From the NCBI RefSeq assembly GCF_005938385.1, contig NZ_VCRA01000008.1:248001-312000 (forward strand): DNA of 64,000 nucleotides. The letters are read 5' to 3'. Below are positions 1 through 9,344 of this stretch, piece after piece. How positions within the stretch are numbered: the first letter of the stretch is position 1; every line of letters starts with the position of its first letter. A model generated the notes under the pieces. The model was not told where the DNA came from. It did not search any database and saw only the letters and a list, made by a program, of their open reading frames with translations. Made by a program: the position numbers and the translations under genes. The DNA is from Paenibacillus mesophilus. GTDB lineage: Bacteria > Bacillota > Bacilli > Paenibacillales > NBRC-103111.

Positions 1-105
1 ATAGTCGCCGACCTGATATTGACCTCCGGTAATTTCGCTTCTTAACGTCTGGACCATCGTTTCCAGCTGCATGCGGAATTGTTCGTTGGATGTTCTGCCT
101 TTCAT
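1..105 (-). CDS. GntR-type regulator, N-terminal fragment at window edge
   Basis: The leftward frame starts at ATG 103-105 and runs off the left edge; only 35 residues are visible. They resemble the first helix of a GntR winged-helix domain (EQFRMQLETMVQTLRSEI, then GGQYQVGDY). The same pattern opens the GntR/solute-binding fusion at 27549-28916 (EQFGHQLERVAKELRDEM), so this may be a second member of that type, but the effector domain lies outside the window. Family call is fair; function unknown. Confidence 0.6.
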   Translation of the reverse strand, partial: MKGRTSNEQFRMQLETMVQTLRSEITGGQYQVGDY

Positions 106-227
106 CGTCCTGCACCCCATTACGAATTACGGATCACATATGGGGATCATTTTAGCATAAAATAAAAACCAATAAAACACTAGAAATCCGATTAGGAAAC
201 TGCCGTCAGCCTCAAAGCACGCAGTAG

Positions 228-254
228 ACCCAGCCCTATTCACGGGCTGGGTTT
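228..254. terminator. Hairpin between the regulator and the VOC gene
   Basis: ACCCAGCCC and GGGCTGGGT form a perfect 9-bp stem around a short loop. It lies just past the stop of the leftward VOC gene. The T-run is weak on both strands, so it may be a moderate terminator. Confidence 0.55.
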
Positions 255-260
255 ACTATT

Positions 261-686
261 CTAGCCTTGGCCTTCCGTATAAATTTGAAAGGTGACACCG
301 AATTTGTCAGTTACATCGCCGAATCCTGGGCTAAAAGGTTCTGCTCCAAAAGGCATATTCACTTGACCGCCTTGCCGTAAGGCTTCAAAAAACCGTTTTG
401 ATTGTTCCACGTCGGTAGTTGTAATGCAAATGGTTACCTGCTTACCCTTAGGAATAGTCGAACCGCCTGGAGCATCCGAAAACATGAGCTCCGCTTCACC
501 AACTCGTAACTTTGCGTGTGCCACAAGATTTTTCAAATCATCCGTGAACGTATTCGGCATTCCCGGCATTTCTCCGTAAGTAATGATGGAGAGGACTTCG
601 GCGCCTATCGCTTGTTCATAAAACTGAATGGCTTCCCTGGCGTTCCCCTCCATATTCAAATAAGGGGTAAGTTTTACTGTCATCAT
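261..686 (-). CDS. VOC family protein (PhnB/glyoxalase-like fold)
   Basis: A 141-residue cytoplasmic protein of the vicinal oxygen chelate superfamily, PhnB-like subgroup. Visible features are the opening strand KLTPYLNMEGNAREAIQFYE, the YGEMPGMP loop, LMFSDAPGGS in the middle and the closing FGDVTDKFGVTFQIY typical of the second beta-alpha-beta-beta-beta unit. Length is normal for a single two-repeat chain. AAAGGAG sits nine bases before the ATG. Members of this group are mostly uncharacterised; no substrate can be inferred, and the neighbours do not help. Confidence 0.85.
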   Translation of the reverse strand: MMTVKLTPYLNMEGNAREAIQFYEQAIGAEVLSIITYGEMPGMPNTFTDDLKNLVAHAKLRVGEAELMFSDAPGGSTIPKGKQVTICITTTDVEQSKRFFEALRQGGQVNMPFGAEPFSPGFGDVTDKFGVTFQIYTEGQG

Positions 687-782
687 GGATCAGCTCCTTT
701 ATTGCAATCATAGCTTATAATCAATGCTTTGATTTCTTATAGATTGCTATTTTCCATGAATCGGCCGGGTGATGCGATAGGT

Positions 783-1382
783 TCAGTCCATCCATCCTTT
801 CTCCTTCGAGAGAGTAATGGCCTCAATCCGATTGCTCACCTCGAGCTTGTCCAATATGCCGGATATATAATTGCGCACCGTTCCCGTAGTGAGGAACAGC
901 TCTTCGGCCGTCTCCTTCGTCGTCTTTCCGGCGGCCAGCCGCTGCAATATTTCTTTCTCCCGGTCCGTCAAAGGGTTTTCCTCTCCGTACAGATCGACGA
1001 TCAGCTCGGAAGCGTATATCCGTTTCCCGGTCATGACGCTTCTGACGGAGCTCGCCAGCTCCTCGATCGGACTGTCCTTCAGCATGTAGGCGCTTACGCC
1101 CGCTTTCACGGCGCGTTCGAAATAACCGGCACGGGCAAAGGTCGTCAAAATAATAACCTTGCAGCCTTTTCCTTGCAGCTCTTCCGCCACGTCCAGTCCG
1201 GTCTTGCCCGGCATCTCGATATCGAGTATGCAAACGTCCGGCTTCAGGCGATGGATCAGCTCGATCGCTTCGACCCCGTTACTCGCTCTGCCGACTACTT
1301 CCAGATCGTCCTCCAAATCAAGCAGCGCTCCCAGAGCGCCGAGAAGCAATCGCTGATCCTCCGCAATGACGATTCGAATCAT
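783..1382 (-). CDS. desR: DesR-like NarL/LuxR response regulator
   Basis: A 199-residue response regulator. The receiver domain (about 1-120) has the acidic pair E8-D9, phosphoacceptor D54 in CILDIEMPG and K102 in MLKDS. A LuxR-type helix-turn-helix follows (about 136-195, LTDREKEILQRLAAGKTTKE). It overlaps the upstream DesK-like kinase by four bases (ATGA), so the two are translationally coupled. DesR in Bacillus activates the fatty-acid desaturase gene des on cooling; no desaturase is visible here, so the target may differ and may include the efflux genes just upstream in the same run. Confidence 0.85.
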   Translation of the reverse strand: MIRIVIAEDQRLLLGALGALLDLEDDLEVVGRASNGVEAIELIHRLKPDVCILDIEMPGKTGLDVAEELQGKGCKVIILTTFARAGYFERAVKAGVSAYMLKDSPIEELASSVRSVMTGKRIYASELIVDLYGEENPLTDREKEILQRLAAGKTTKETAEELFLTTGTVRNYISGILDKLEVSNRIEAITLSKEKGWMD

Positions 1383-2512
1383 ACGTCCTTCTCCCTTTCC
1401 AGTTGTTTAATGACGTTCGGAACCGTTAACACGACCCGCGTCCCTTTATCGGAGACGATCTCCAGACTTCCGTTTACAAAGTCCATCCGTTCGCGCATGC
1501 CCGTAATGCCGTTCCCTTCCTTGCGGCCGTCCGGAATGCCTTCACCGTTATCCCGTATCGTAATGATCGTATCCGTGGCGGTTTGTTCGATGCTCAAGGC
1601 GCATTCATCGGCGCTGCTGTGATTGACGACATTGTTGACCGCTTCCTTGATGCACATGCTGAGCACATTTTGCACGTAAGGAGTTACATTCGGCAAGGCG
1701 GAATCGCCCGAACAAGTAAACCGGATATGAGCCGCGTTTAAAAATTGCTTGACGCGCACGAGCTCCTCCTCCACCTTCGTTCCCCGCATGTTCGATACGA
1801 GCTCGCGTACTTCCTTCAGCGCGGTTCGGGCGGTGTGGTGAATGTCGATCATTTCGTCCTTTGCTTGCTCCGGCCGTTTCTCGATCAATTTGGAAGCCAA
1901 TTCGCTCTTCAAACCGATCAAGGACAGCTTCTGGCCTAAAGTGTCGTGGAGATCGCGCGAGATTCGCTCCCGCTCCTCCTGCTTGATCAAATCCGCGATC
2001 CGTTTATTGGCATCCGCCAGCTGGTCTTGCAGCTGGCCTCGTTTTTGCTGCGAATATTGATTGAACGGAATCAGCACGACCCCGATCAGACATAGGATCA
2101 CGAACGGAAATTGGATCATAAAGAAAACCGCTTTTGTATGAAAGCCGTAATTGATCGAAAGGAACGTTAGCGCCGCATGCATGGAATATAAGATCCCGAA
2201 CGGTAACTTGCCCTTTATATTCCCGATGTAGAAGGCGACCGGAAGGGCCAAATAGACATAACCGTACACGAGTGTAATGACGACGGACGTTGCGATCTGC
2301 ACGATCGTGAATAGGACGCGCATACGGTCTTTCGCGCGATATGAACCCAGGTTGATCGCAAAAAAAAGCAGGAGCAAGATAACGCCTATCGTGATCTGTT
2401 CCGAAGTCGGCGCCGATACGACGAAATAAAACGGGACAAGGAAGGACACGACCAAAACGTACGGCATCAGTCCCGAAGAAAGCTGAAAAATGTAATGCCA
2501 TCTCTTTTCCAT
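1379..2512 (-). CDS. desK: DesK-like sensor histidine kinase
   Basis: A membrane sensor kinase of the HPK7/DesK group, 377 residues from the chosen start. Four to five hydrophobic segments occupy about the first 150 residues, then a short coiled linker and the phosphorylation box ERISRDLHDTLGQKLSLIGL with its catalytic His. A HATPase domain with DNGEGI and GITGMRERM follows. The N-terminus (LSSGLMPYVLVVSFLVPFYF) parallels Bacillus DesK, which favours ATG 2512; a longer frame from TTG 2575 lacks a ribosome-binding site. Bacillus DesK senses membrane thickness or fluidity; here a link to efflux-pump or envelope stress is an inference from context. Confidence 0.82.
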   Translation of the reverse strand: MEKRWHYIFQLSSGLMPYVLVVSFLVPFYFVVSAPTSEQITIGVILLLLFFAINLGSYRAKDRMRVLFTIVQIATSVVITLVYGYVYLALPVAFYIGNIKGKLPFGILYSMHAALTFLSINYGFHTKAVFFMIQFPFVILCLIGVVLIPFNQYSQQKRGQLQDQLADANKRIADLIKQEERERISRDLHDTLGQKLSLIGLKSELASKLIEKRPEQAKDEMIDIHHTARTALKEVRELVSNMRGTKVEEELVRVKQFLNAAHIRFTCSGDSALPNVTPYVQNVLSMCIKEAVNNVVNHSSADECALSIEQTATDTIITIRDNGEGIPDGRKEGNGITGMRERMDFVNGSLEIVSDKGTRVVLTVPNVIKQLEREKDV

Positions 2513-2575
2513 ACATACCCCATCAAGTGCCGAATAATCCGTGATAGGACTAATCATATCATGCGGATCGATCAA

Positions 2576-2620
2576 TGTTAAAATAAAGGATGGCCATACC
2601 CGGGGGATCGGACCATCCTT
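2576..2620 (-). terminator. Rho-independent terminator of the efflux operon
   Basis: On the minus strand AAGGATGG ... CCATCCTT forms a perfect 8-bp stem followed by TTATTTTAA. It lies directly after the secreted-protein gene at 2652-4373, separating the efflux genes from desKR. Confidence 0.8.
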
Positions 2621-2651
2621 AATACGGTATCGGCTATATCGCTTTGACGCT

Positions 2652-4373
2652 TTATTGCTCCATTTGCGTCAACAGTCGTTTGCTCTCGCCGGTATCCGTC
2701 TTGAATGCTTCGTATATTTTTAGCGTCAACGGATAATCGAAGCTTTGCGTAGTACCGGCAAAGCGGATTTTATTCGTCCCCGATACGAGACGCCCCGTTC
2801 CGGTCAGCGGGTTTGTGCTGCTTGCGACAAGACGCCCGGAGCTGTCGTGCAATTCGAACAGCAGAACGGGGAACATTTGATCGACTCTTACGCCGGGTTC
2901 GCGTTCGATCGTCAAATCATAGTTGCCCAAGTAGGAATACTCCAACGTTTGCGGATTGAATATAAAGTTGGTGCCGGTGCTTCTGACGCTAATCCGGAAC
3001 GGATAGACGGAGAACGAGTCCTGCGTCTCGTAAGGTACGGCATCTAAGCGATAAGCCGCGATCGTAGACTTGTAAGGCGCTGTCGTAACGGCGTCCTCGA
3101 TTGTCAAAACCAATCCTTGACCTGTCTCGGTCCCCGGCAACTTAAACGAATAATGGACTGTAACGCTCTCCTTGGGCAGGAGCGGCGTTCCTCCCGCGGA
3201 TTGTCTATTGCCGTCGTAGTTGTAACCGTCGGTGCTAAGCAGTCCGGTCTGGAATACCGGAATCGGGATCGGGCTGTCTCCGTTGTTGGTCAGCAGGAAC
3301 GTGGCCGTAACCGTTTTGGTGCCTTCCTCTGTATTATCGTTGATCGGAAGTCCGACCAGCGCCAGCTGGAGATCGGGATGGATCCATTTATTTTTCGCAT
3401 CCAACTCGATTTTGTCACCGAACGTATAGGCGGGATACGAGCCGGAACCGGGCGATGCGGACATTTCGATATGCAGGCGGCCAACCTTGTAGCTGACCGG
3501 AGCACTTCCCGCCGCGCCTATGAACGTCTCCGTGGTCAGCACGTTCAAGCCGGACAAAATCGTGTCCGTATCCGTCGGAATCGCGTAATGAATATATTTT
3601 TCCTCTTTCGCCTCAAGCGCGATCGGTTCTTGCTCTACTCGGCTTCCGGTAAATACTTTGCTTTCGCTTCTGCCGTCAACCGAAAAATCCGGGACGAGCT
3701 CGCGATGGTCCCCTGTATTGGATGTGAGCAGCTGCAAAACGTACACCGTGCCTTTATCCGTCATTTCTTTCCGGACGCTGACCGGCTTGTAGTTGATCGG
3801 AGATTGCAAGGAAGGAAACGAGAACGACGATTCCCATGCTTGCGACGCCGACGGATCGACCGCCGCGACGCCTTCGCTTCCGTTCCATGGCCGGGTGACG
3901 ATCGGAATGGACAAGAGCAGCGTTTCTTTTTTCGGATAAACGTAATAATCGACTTCCTTCAACAGCACCTCGGTTATTTCCGCGCCGTCCGTTCGGTCGA
4001 TGGTGGCCAAATAACTCAGCTCGGCGCTTGTTTTCGGCTGGACCGCTTTGGCGTTCGCGGCGCTTGGCTGCAGGGTGTATTCGGCCCCGTCCTGCGTGCG
4101 AACGAGCAGCTCGTAATCTGCTAGACGCTTTACGGTATCGCCGGTATTGTTCGCCCGCAGGACGATCCCGATCCGGTTTCCTCCCGTCAGCCGTTCGTTT
4201 AGGGCGCTTTTCAGTTCAACCTGAAGCTGCTCGGTCAAGGCGTATACCGCCGCAGGTTGAGCGGGCGCGGCTGCGGGGCCGGCTTCCGCCGCGGCGATAA
4301 CCGTCATTCCGGGCAAACTGAGCATGGCGGATAGCAGGGAAGCTGCGACCGTTATCCGAAACGTTTTTTTCAA
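2652..4373 (-). CDS. Secreted beta-rich protein linked to RND efflux genes
   Basis: I do not recognise the family. The 573-residue product starts at TTG with GGAGG upstream. It has a classical signal peptide (MKKTFRITVAASLLSAMLSL, cleavage near residue 30 after an Ala-rich stretch) and no later membrane segment. The rest is predicted beta-rich, with repeated phrases such as LRANNTGDTVKRLADYELLV and LLTNNGDSPIPIPVF that resemble Ig-like extracellular modules. It lies 22 bases behind the lipoprotein adaptor of an RND pump and ends in a terminator, so it probably works outside the membrane with that pump. Function is inferred from position only. Confidence 0.6.
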   Translation of the reverse strand: MKKTFRITVAASLLSAMLSLPGMTVIAAAEAGPAAAPAQPAAVYALTEQLQVELKSALNERLTGGNRIGIVLRANNTGDTVKRLADYELLVRTQDGAEYTLQPSAANAKAVQPKTSAELSYLATIDRTDGAEITEVLLKEVDYYVYPKKETLLLSIPIVTRPWNGSEGVAAVDPSASQAWESSFSFPSLQSPINYKPVSVRKEMTDKGTVYVLQLLTSNTGDHRELVPDFSVDGRSESKVFTGSRVEQEPIALEAKEEKYIHYAIPTDTDTILSGLNVLTTETFIGAAGSAPVSYKVGRLHIEMSASPGSGSYPAYTFGDKIELDAKNKWIHPDLQLALVGLPINDNTEEGTKTVTATFLLTNNGDSPIPIPVFQTGLLSTDGYNYDGNRQSAGGTPLLPKESVTVHYSFKLPGTETGQGLVLTIEDAVTTAPYKSTIAAYRLDAVPYETQDSFSVYPFRISVRSTGTNFIFNPQTLEYSYLGNYDLTIEREPGVRVDQMFPVLLFELHDSSGRLVASSTNPLTGTGRLVSGTNKIRFAGTTQSFDYPLTLKIYEAFKTDTGESKRLLTQMEQ

Positions 4374-4395
4374 AGGAACTCGCCTCCATCGTTGT

Positions 4396-5652
4396 TTATG
4401 GGTTCGCTTGCTGTACGGTTTCTTTGTCCTTCAACAAATTTTGGCCTGAAACGATGACCTGCTCGCCTTCTTTCACGCCGGAGATCGCTTCTTGGTACGT
4501 CTCTTTCAGCCTTCCCAGCTCCACCTTTCGTTTCTCCGCGACGTTTCCGTTCAGGACGTATATGAACGTTTCGCCGCCCTCGCGGATTACGCTCGTTGTC
4601 GGAACCGTGATGACGACTTGATCGGCTTCCTCGTTCAGCATAATTTGCACTTTCATCCCCGGCTTCAGCTTGCGCTCGGGATTTTGCACTTCCAGCTCCA
4701 GCGAATACGACTTCGTCTGGGCGCTCATCACATCGGCCAAATAGGCAACCGATCCTTTCAGCTTCTCGGTCGAGCCCGGGATGACGATATGGAGCTCCTG
4801 CTTGCCGCGAATCAGCTTGGCGGCATCTTCCGTCAACTCCGCTTTCACCTTGACCGGATCGATCCTTTGAATATCTCCCGCCGAGAAGCCTGCCGGAACC
4901 GTCATCCCCGCTTCAACGTTAAAGTCGGTCAACACCCCGCCGACGGGAGCACGCACTTCCAGATTTTCAAGCGTCCGGTCGATCTCCTGAATCGACAGCC
5001 GCGCCGTCTGCAGCCCTTGCTCAAGCTGGGAGAGGGAGTTGGTCGACTCCATCGTCTTCAATTTGCCGCGGTTGCTTTCCAGATCCAGGCGCAGACCGTT
5101 TAGCTGCGTTTCCAGCTGCTCCAGTTGAATTTTGGACACCAGCCCTTGGTCGTAATCGTTCCTCATCTTGTTGTAGTTTTTTTCGGCATCCTGAACGGCC
5201 TGTTCGAGCTTGGAGATGCCATTCCTAAGATCCCGCTTGCCGTCGGCCAAATCCTGGACCGCCTTGTTCAGCTGCTGCTGCGTACCGTTTATCGACACGA
5301 GCGCCTTCTCTTTTTGCAGCAGTTCGTCCTTCGGGTCGATGCGGAACAACAGCTCGCCTTTCTCGACCGTGTCTCCGCGTTTTTTCAACACCTCCAGCAC
5401 TTCCCCGCCTACCTTGGTCGCGACTGTCATGCGGGTAGACGATGCGACATCCGCGACATGCTCCACTGGATCCGCTATCGTTCGTCTGTCGATTTTTGCG
5501 GTTTTTACCGTTTTGATCTGCGATTGCTCCGCGGCCGCAGCCGGCTTCGGCTCGGGCGTTGCGCTGCAGCCTGCGAGCAGAGCGGCTCCGAGCAGGAGCG
5601 CTCCGGCGGCGGTCATACCGTTTTTGGATACCATTCGGAATGGTTGTTTCAT
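4396..5652 (-). CDS. RND efflux adaptor subunit (HlyD/AcrA family lipoprotein)
   Basis: A membrane fusion protein of 418 residues. A lipobox LLAGC places the lipidated Cys at residue 29. Next come a barrel-sandwich half (SSTRMTVATKVGGEVLEVLKKRGD), a long alpha-helical hairpin rich in Lys/Glu/Gln (about 110-225), the second lipoyl half (VRAPVGGVLTDFNVEAG) and beta-barrel domains. In a Gram-positive cell it would be anchored to the outer face of the membrane and couple the RND permease to export. AAAGGAG precedes the ATG. It sits 22 bases after the permease gene, in one operon. Confidence 0.92.
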   Translation of the reverse strand: MKQPFRMVSKNGMTAAGALLLGAALLAGCSATPEPKPAAAAEQSQIKTVKTAKIDRRTIADPVEHVADVASSTRMTVATKVGGEVLEVLKKRGDTVEKGELLFRIDPKDELLQKEKALVSINGTQQQLNKAVQDLADGKRDLRNGISKLEQAVQDAEKNYNKMRNDYDQGLVSKIQLEQLETQLNGLRLDLESNRGKLKTMESTNSLSQLEQGLQTARLSIQEIDRTLENLEVRAPVGGVLTDFNVEAGMTVPAGFSAGDIQRIDPVKVKAELTEDAAKLIRGKQELHIVIPGSTEKLKGSVAYLADVMSAQTKSYSLELEVQNPERKLKPGMKVQIMLNEEADQVVITVPTTSVIREGGETFIYVLNGNVAEKRKVELGRLKETYQEAISGVKEGEQVIVSGQNLLKDKETVQQANP

Positions 5653-5674
5653 ACGGACAGTTCTCCTTTTTACG

Positions 5675-8600
5675 TCAATGACTCACAGGGCTCGAGTGGC
5701 CGCCCGAAACGTTCGGCTTCGTTTTCCGTTTGCGCGACAAACGGCTCTTCATGTTGGCGATCAATTCGTACATCACCGGTACGACGACGAGCGTCAGGAT
5801 GGTCGAGGTTGTCAGTCCCCCGATTACGACGACCGATAGTCCTTTCGAGATCAGAGCGCCTTCGGAGAAGCCCAGAGCCATCGGCATCATGGCCACGATC
5901 GTAGCTCCGGCTGTCATCATAATCGGGCGAAACCGGCTCATTCCGGCTTCCATAAGCGCTTCCCGCGTATCCATACCGGCTTCTTCGTTCTGCTGCACGC
6001 GGTCGATCAGGACGATGGCATTGGTGACGACGACTCCAATCAGCATGAGGAAGCCGATCAACGACGTAACGTTTATCGTTTGAGCGGTCAAGAACAGACC
6101 GAGGAATCCGCCGATCGCCGCGAGAGGCAGTGAGAACAAAATGACGAACGGCGCGCTTGCGTTGCCAAAGGCGAGCACCATGACGAGATAGACGATGCAT
6201 ACGGCCGCCGCCATCGCGAGCAGCATTTGCTCGATACTTGATTGAATATCGTCATTGACGCCTTGCGTTTCAGTGCGAACGCCGCTTGGCAGCTCGACCT
6301 CCTTCAGGGCAAGACTCACTTTATTGCTGACTCCGCCTTTGTTTCTGCTGTCGATCGCGGCGGTGATCTTGACGTACTGCTCTTGATTTTCCCGCGTGAT
6401 CGAAGTCGGGGCGGCGGTTTGCCGTACTTGGGCGACGTCGGTCAAATTCACGATCATATTCGTCGGGGTGCGGATTTGAAATTGTCCCAGCTTAAGCAGC
6501 GAATCTTTATAATGATCGTCAAGCATAATCGTTACGTTGAAAACCGTATTATCGAACCTGTACTCTCCGAGCTTTACTTCGGACAACCAGCTCGATACGC
6601 TCTCCAATACTTGAGCCGCCGTCAAGCCGTACAAGCGGGCTTTGTTCTGGTCGACTCTCACGTCCACCTCGGTCTTTTTCTCGCTGAGACTGTCTTTGAT
6701 ATCGGTCAGCTCGGGGAACTGTTCCATTTTTTGCTTGATCAAGGCAGCCCCCGCTTCCAGCTGTAGCAGGTCGTCGCCCTTGAGCAAATAGGCGAAATCT
6801 TCGCCGGTTCCCATGCCGGCGGTTGCCGCCAAATTTCCGGTTACCTCGGAGCCGTTCGGCATAAGCCGGGCTATTTTCGCTTCTACGTCTTTCACGAGCG
6901 CAACGGGGTCCGAATCTTCCGACGAAGATGTCAAAATGATGCTTTTATACGGAACGCGATCGTCGCCATTGTCATAACCGACCATCGATTCGATATACGT
7001 GAAGGCCGGATTTCCTTTCGGATCTTTCTGTTCGGCAAGCAGCGCCTCGATCTCCTTCACTTTGGCATCCATCGTTTCCATGGAAGTTTCACGCTGCATG
7101 CTGATGTTGAACTGCATTTCTTTGCCGCTCATGCTTTCCGGAATAAATTCGCTGCCGAGAAACGGTACGGTTCCCCCCACGGTGACGACGAGCAGCAGCA
7201 CCGACGTCAGCACGGTTTTCTTCGGATTGTCGAGCGCCCAGCCGATGATTCGCTTGTACGTTTGCATGAATTTGCCGTCGGTCGACTCGTGATGCCGGAT
7301 GTTGCCGCTATTCAGAACGAGCAGCTTGGCCAGCATCGGAATAACGGTTAAAGCTACGAGCAAGGAGGCCAGCAGTGACACGACAAGCGTAATGGCGAAC
7401 GGTCGGAAGATGTCTCCCAAAATGCCGCCTACCATTGCGATCGGCGCGAACACGCCTACCGTCGTAATCGTCGACGATGTAATGGCCGATGCAACTCTCG
7501 ACGTCGCCAGCCTGATGACGGATTCGTTGCGTTCCTGACTTTTTTGCAGCTCGCTGTAAATGTTCTCGATGACGACTATACTATCGTCCACCACGCGACC
7601 GATTGCTATTGTCAAGCCTCCGAGCGTCATAATGTTAAGCGTGATGTCGAGACCGGACATGACCAGCAGCGTAAGCAGTACCGATAGTGGAATGGAGACC
7701 AATACGATCAATGTCATGCGTATGTTACGCAGGAACAGCAGGATCATCGCAGCGGCTAGAAATGCGCCGATGGCGCCTTCCTTCAGCATCCCGTTGATCG
7801 ATTTTTTGACCTCGACCGCTTGATTCATAATGGTCGTAAACGTAATATTGGGGTATTCCGTTTTCCACTGTTCGACCCAATCGTCGATTTGGGCGGCGAA
7901 CTGGACGGTATTGGCGTCCTTCGTTTTGAACAGCGATACCGCGATAGCCGGCTCGCCGTTCAGCCTGGCGAAAAACGTCGATTCGGAAATCGCTTCGACT
8001 TTGGCGATCTGATTCAGCAGCACCGTATTTCCCGCGGCCGTCGTTATTTTCATATTTTCCAGGCTGTAAAGGCTGTCCAGATCGCTTCTGATGCGGACCA
8101 TTTGGTTGTTCCCGGCGAATGTGACGCTTCCCGCGGGGCTCGATAGGATCGATGCCTGGATGCTTTGAGAGACTTGGTTCGGTGTCAAGCCGTAGTTCGA
8201 GATGGCGTTCAGATCGAGCTTCAGCTTCAAGAGCGCTTCCTGGTTGCCGATCGCATCGACATGGTCGAGACCGCCTATCGTACCGAGCGCGGGCTCGAAA
8301 ATATCGTTGAAAATCCGGTCCAGCTCTTCCTGACTCATCCCGTTTTTCCCGCTGATCGCCAAGTTGTATACCGGAATGGAGCCGAAGCCGAACGTAAGCA
8401 CCTGCGGCTTGTCCGCTTTTTGCGGAAGCTTGACGTTCGCGAGCAAGCTTTCGATATCCTGCTTCGCGTCCTCCGGCTTGCGTCCGTTCTCCAATTCGAT
8501 TTGGATCATCGAGAAATTGTCCGAGGAGGTCGAATGGATTTTTTTGACCCCGTCCGCTCCCGCGATCGCTTTCTCGATCGGTTTGCTTACATCCTCCATC

Positions 8601-8779
8601 ACGTCCCGGGGAGGGGCCGTATAAACCGTGGTCACAAACACCATCGGCAGCGAGATGTCGGGCATCGTCTCTTGTTTCAGAGAAACCGCGGAAATCCCGC
8701 CGGCGCCGAACAAAATCGCGCAGATGATCAAAACCGCCGCCACGTTTTTCATCGAAAAGCTCGTTAACTTATTCATCAT
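5675..8779 (-). CDS. RND efflux permease, SwrC-like
   Basis: A 1034-residue AcrB-type permease with the expected length and two-fold repeat: TM1 near residue 15, a large extracellular loop, TM2-6 around 330-480, a second loop, and TM8-12 around 850-1000. The TM4 proton-relay acidic pair is present in IGRVVDDSIVVIENI. The start resembles Bacillus SwrC (KQETMPDISLPMVFVTTVY), which protects against surfactin; export of a lipopeptide or other amphiphile is therefore a reasonable but unproven guess. GGAGG lies nine bases before ATGATG. It heads the operon permease-adaptor-secreted protein. Confidence 0.93.
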   Translation of the reverse strand: MMNKLTSFSMKNVAAVLIICAILFGAGGISAVSLKQETMPDISLPMVFVTTVYTAPPRDVMEDVSKPIEKAIAGADGVKKIHSTSSDNFSMIQIELENGRKPEDAKQDIESLLANVKLPQKADKPQVLTFGFGSIPVYNLAISGKNGMSQEELDRIFNDIFEPALGTIGGLDHVDAIGNQEALLKLKLDLNAISNYGLTPNQVSQSIQASILSSPAGSVTFAGNNQMVRIRSDLDSLYSLENMKITTAAGNTVLLNQIAKVEAISESTFFARLNGEPAIAVSLFKTKDANTVQFAAQIDDWVEQWKTEYPNITFTTIMNQAVEVKKSINGMLKEGAIGAFLAAAMILLFLRNIRMTLIVLVSIPLSVLLTLLVMSGLDITLNIMTLGGLTIAIGRVVDDSIVVIENIYSELQKSQERNESVIRLATSRVASAITSSTITTVGVFAPIAMVGGILGDIFRPFAITLVVSLLASLLVALTVIPMLAKLLVLNSGNIRHHESTDGKFMQTYKRIIGWALDNPKKTVLTSVLLLVVTVGGTVPFLGSEFIPESMSGKEMQFNISMQRETSMETMDAKVKEIEALLAEQKDPKGNPAFTYIESMVGYDNGDDRVPYKSIILTSSSEDSDPVALVKDVEAKIARLMPNGSEVTGNLAATAGMGTGEDFAYLLKGDDLLQLEAGAALIKQKMEQFPELTDIKDSLSEKKTEVDVRVDQNKARLYGLTAAQVLESVSSWLSEVKLGEYRFDNTVFNVTIMLDDHYKDSLLKLGQFQIRTPTNMIVNLTDVAQVRQTAAPTSITRENQEQYVKITAAIDSRNKGGVSNKVSLALKEVELPSGVRTETQGVNDDIQSSIEQMLLAMAAAVCIVYLVMVLAFGNASAPFVILFSLPLAAIGGFLGLFLTAQTINVTSLIGFLMLIGVVVTNAIVLIDRVQQNEEAGMDTREALMEAGMSRFRPIMMTAGATIVAMMPMALGFSEGALISKGLSVVVIGGLTTSTILTLVVVPVMYELIANMKSRLSRKRKTKPNVSGGHSSPVSH

Positions 8780-9102
8780 CTCTCTAATCCTCCGTTACGA
8801 TGGCTGGCAAACCTGCATGCGTGTCGAGCTTTCGGGCGCTTCCGGATCGGCATACGGTATCGATCGTTTTGTCATCACTCCTCGCGGCTTTCGTTGCGCC
8901 TTGGTGCGAATAGCGCTGCAGCGTCTGCTCCTGTAGTTCCTTTGTCTAATCCTTATTGTATGAATCGGGGAAGACGCATTTAAGTAGCAAACGTAAGGAG
9001 TTGCATATGACAAATATCATAATTGTCGGCTAAACCCGAAGAGGGATGAAGACCGGGGATGCTGCGGCGGAATCGACGTAACGGATTCGATAATAGGAGA
9101 TT

Positions 9103-9140
9103 ATTAATGATTAATGTCATTAATGATTAATTGCATTAAT
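9103..9140. repeat. AT-rich tandem 16-bp repeat in the intergenic region
   Basis: ATTAATGATTAATGTC is followed directly by ATTAATGATTAATTGC and a further ATTAAT. The gap 8780-9344 also holds the promoters of the leftward RND operon and the rightward reductase; I see no gene in it. The repeat could be an operator or an AT-rich promoter element. Confidence 0.5.
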
Positions 9141-9344
9141 TTGTTTCCAAGCATCTGCAATCCTATTTGAATTTTTTTGGGAATAGCAATCCATGAGAAA
9201 TCTGTTCACATGTCTCATGCTAAAATTTAGTTCGTGAACAACGAAAAATGCAACAGCGGAAGCAGTAACCAAGTCGTGGAAATGAAGAAAAATAATTTGG
9301 GAATTATCGTCGTGGGACTGATGGTTGAAAGGATGATAAACAAA

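Noticed and set aside
8795..9013. 72-codon leftward frame before the RND operon
   Set aside because: No recognisable motif; it occupies the expected promoter region and its end lies in the RND ribosome-binding region.
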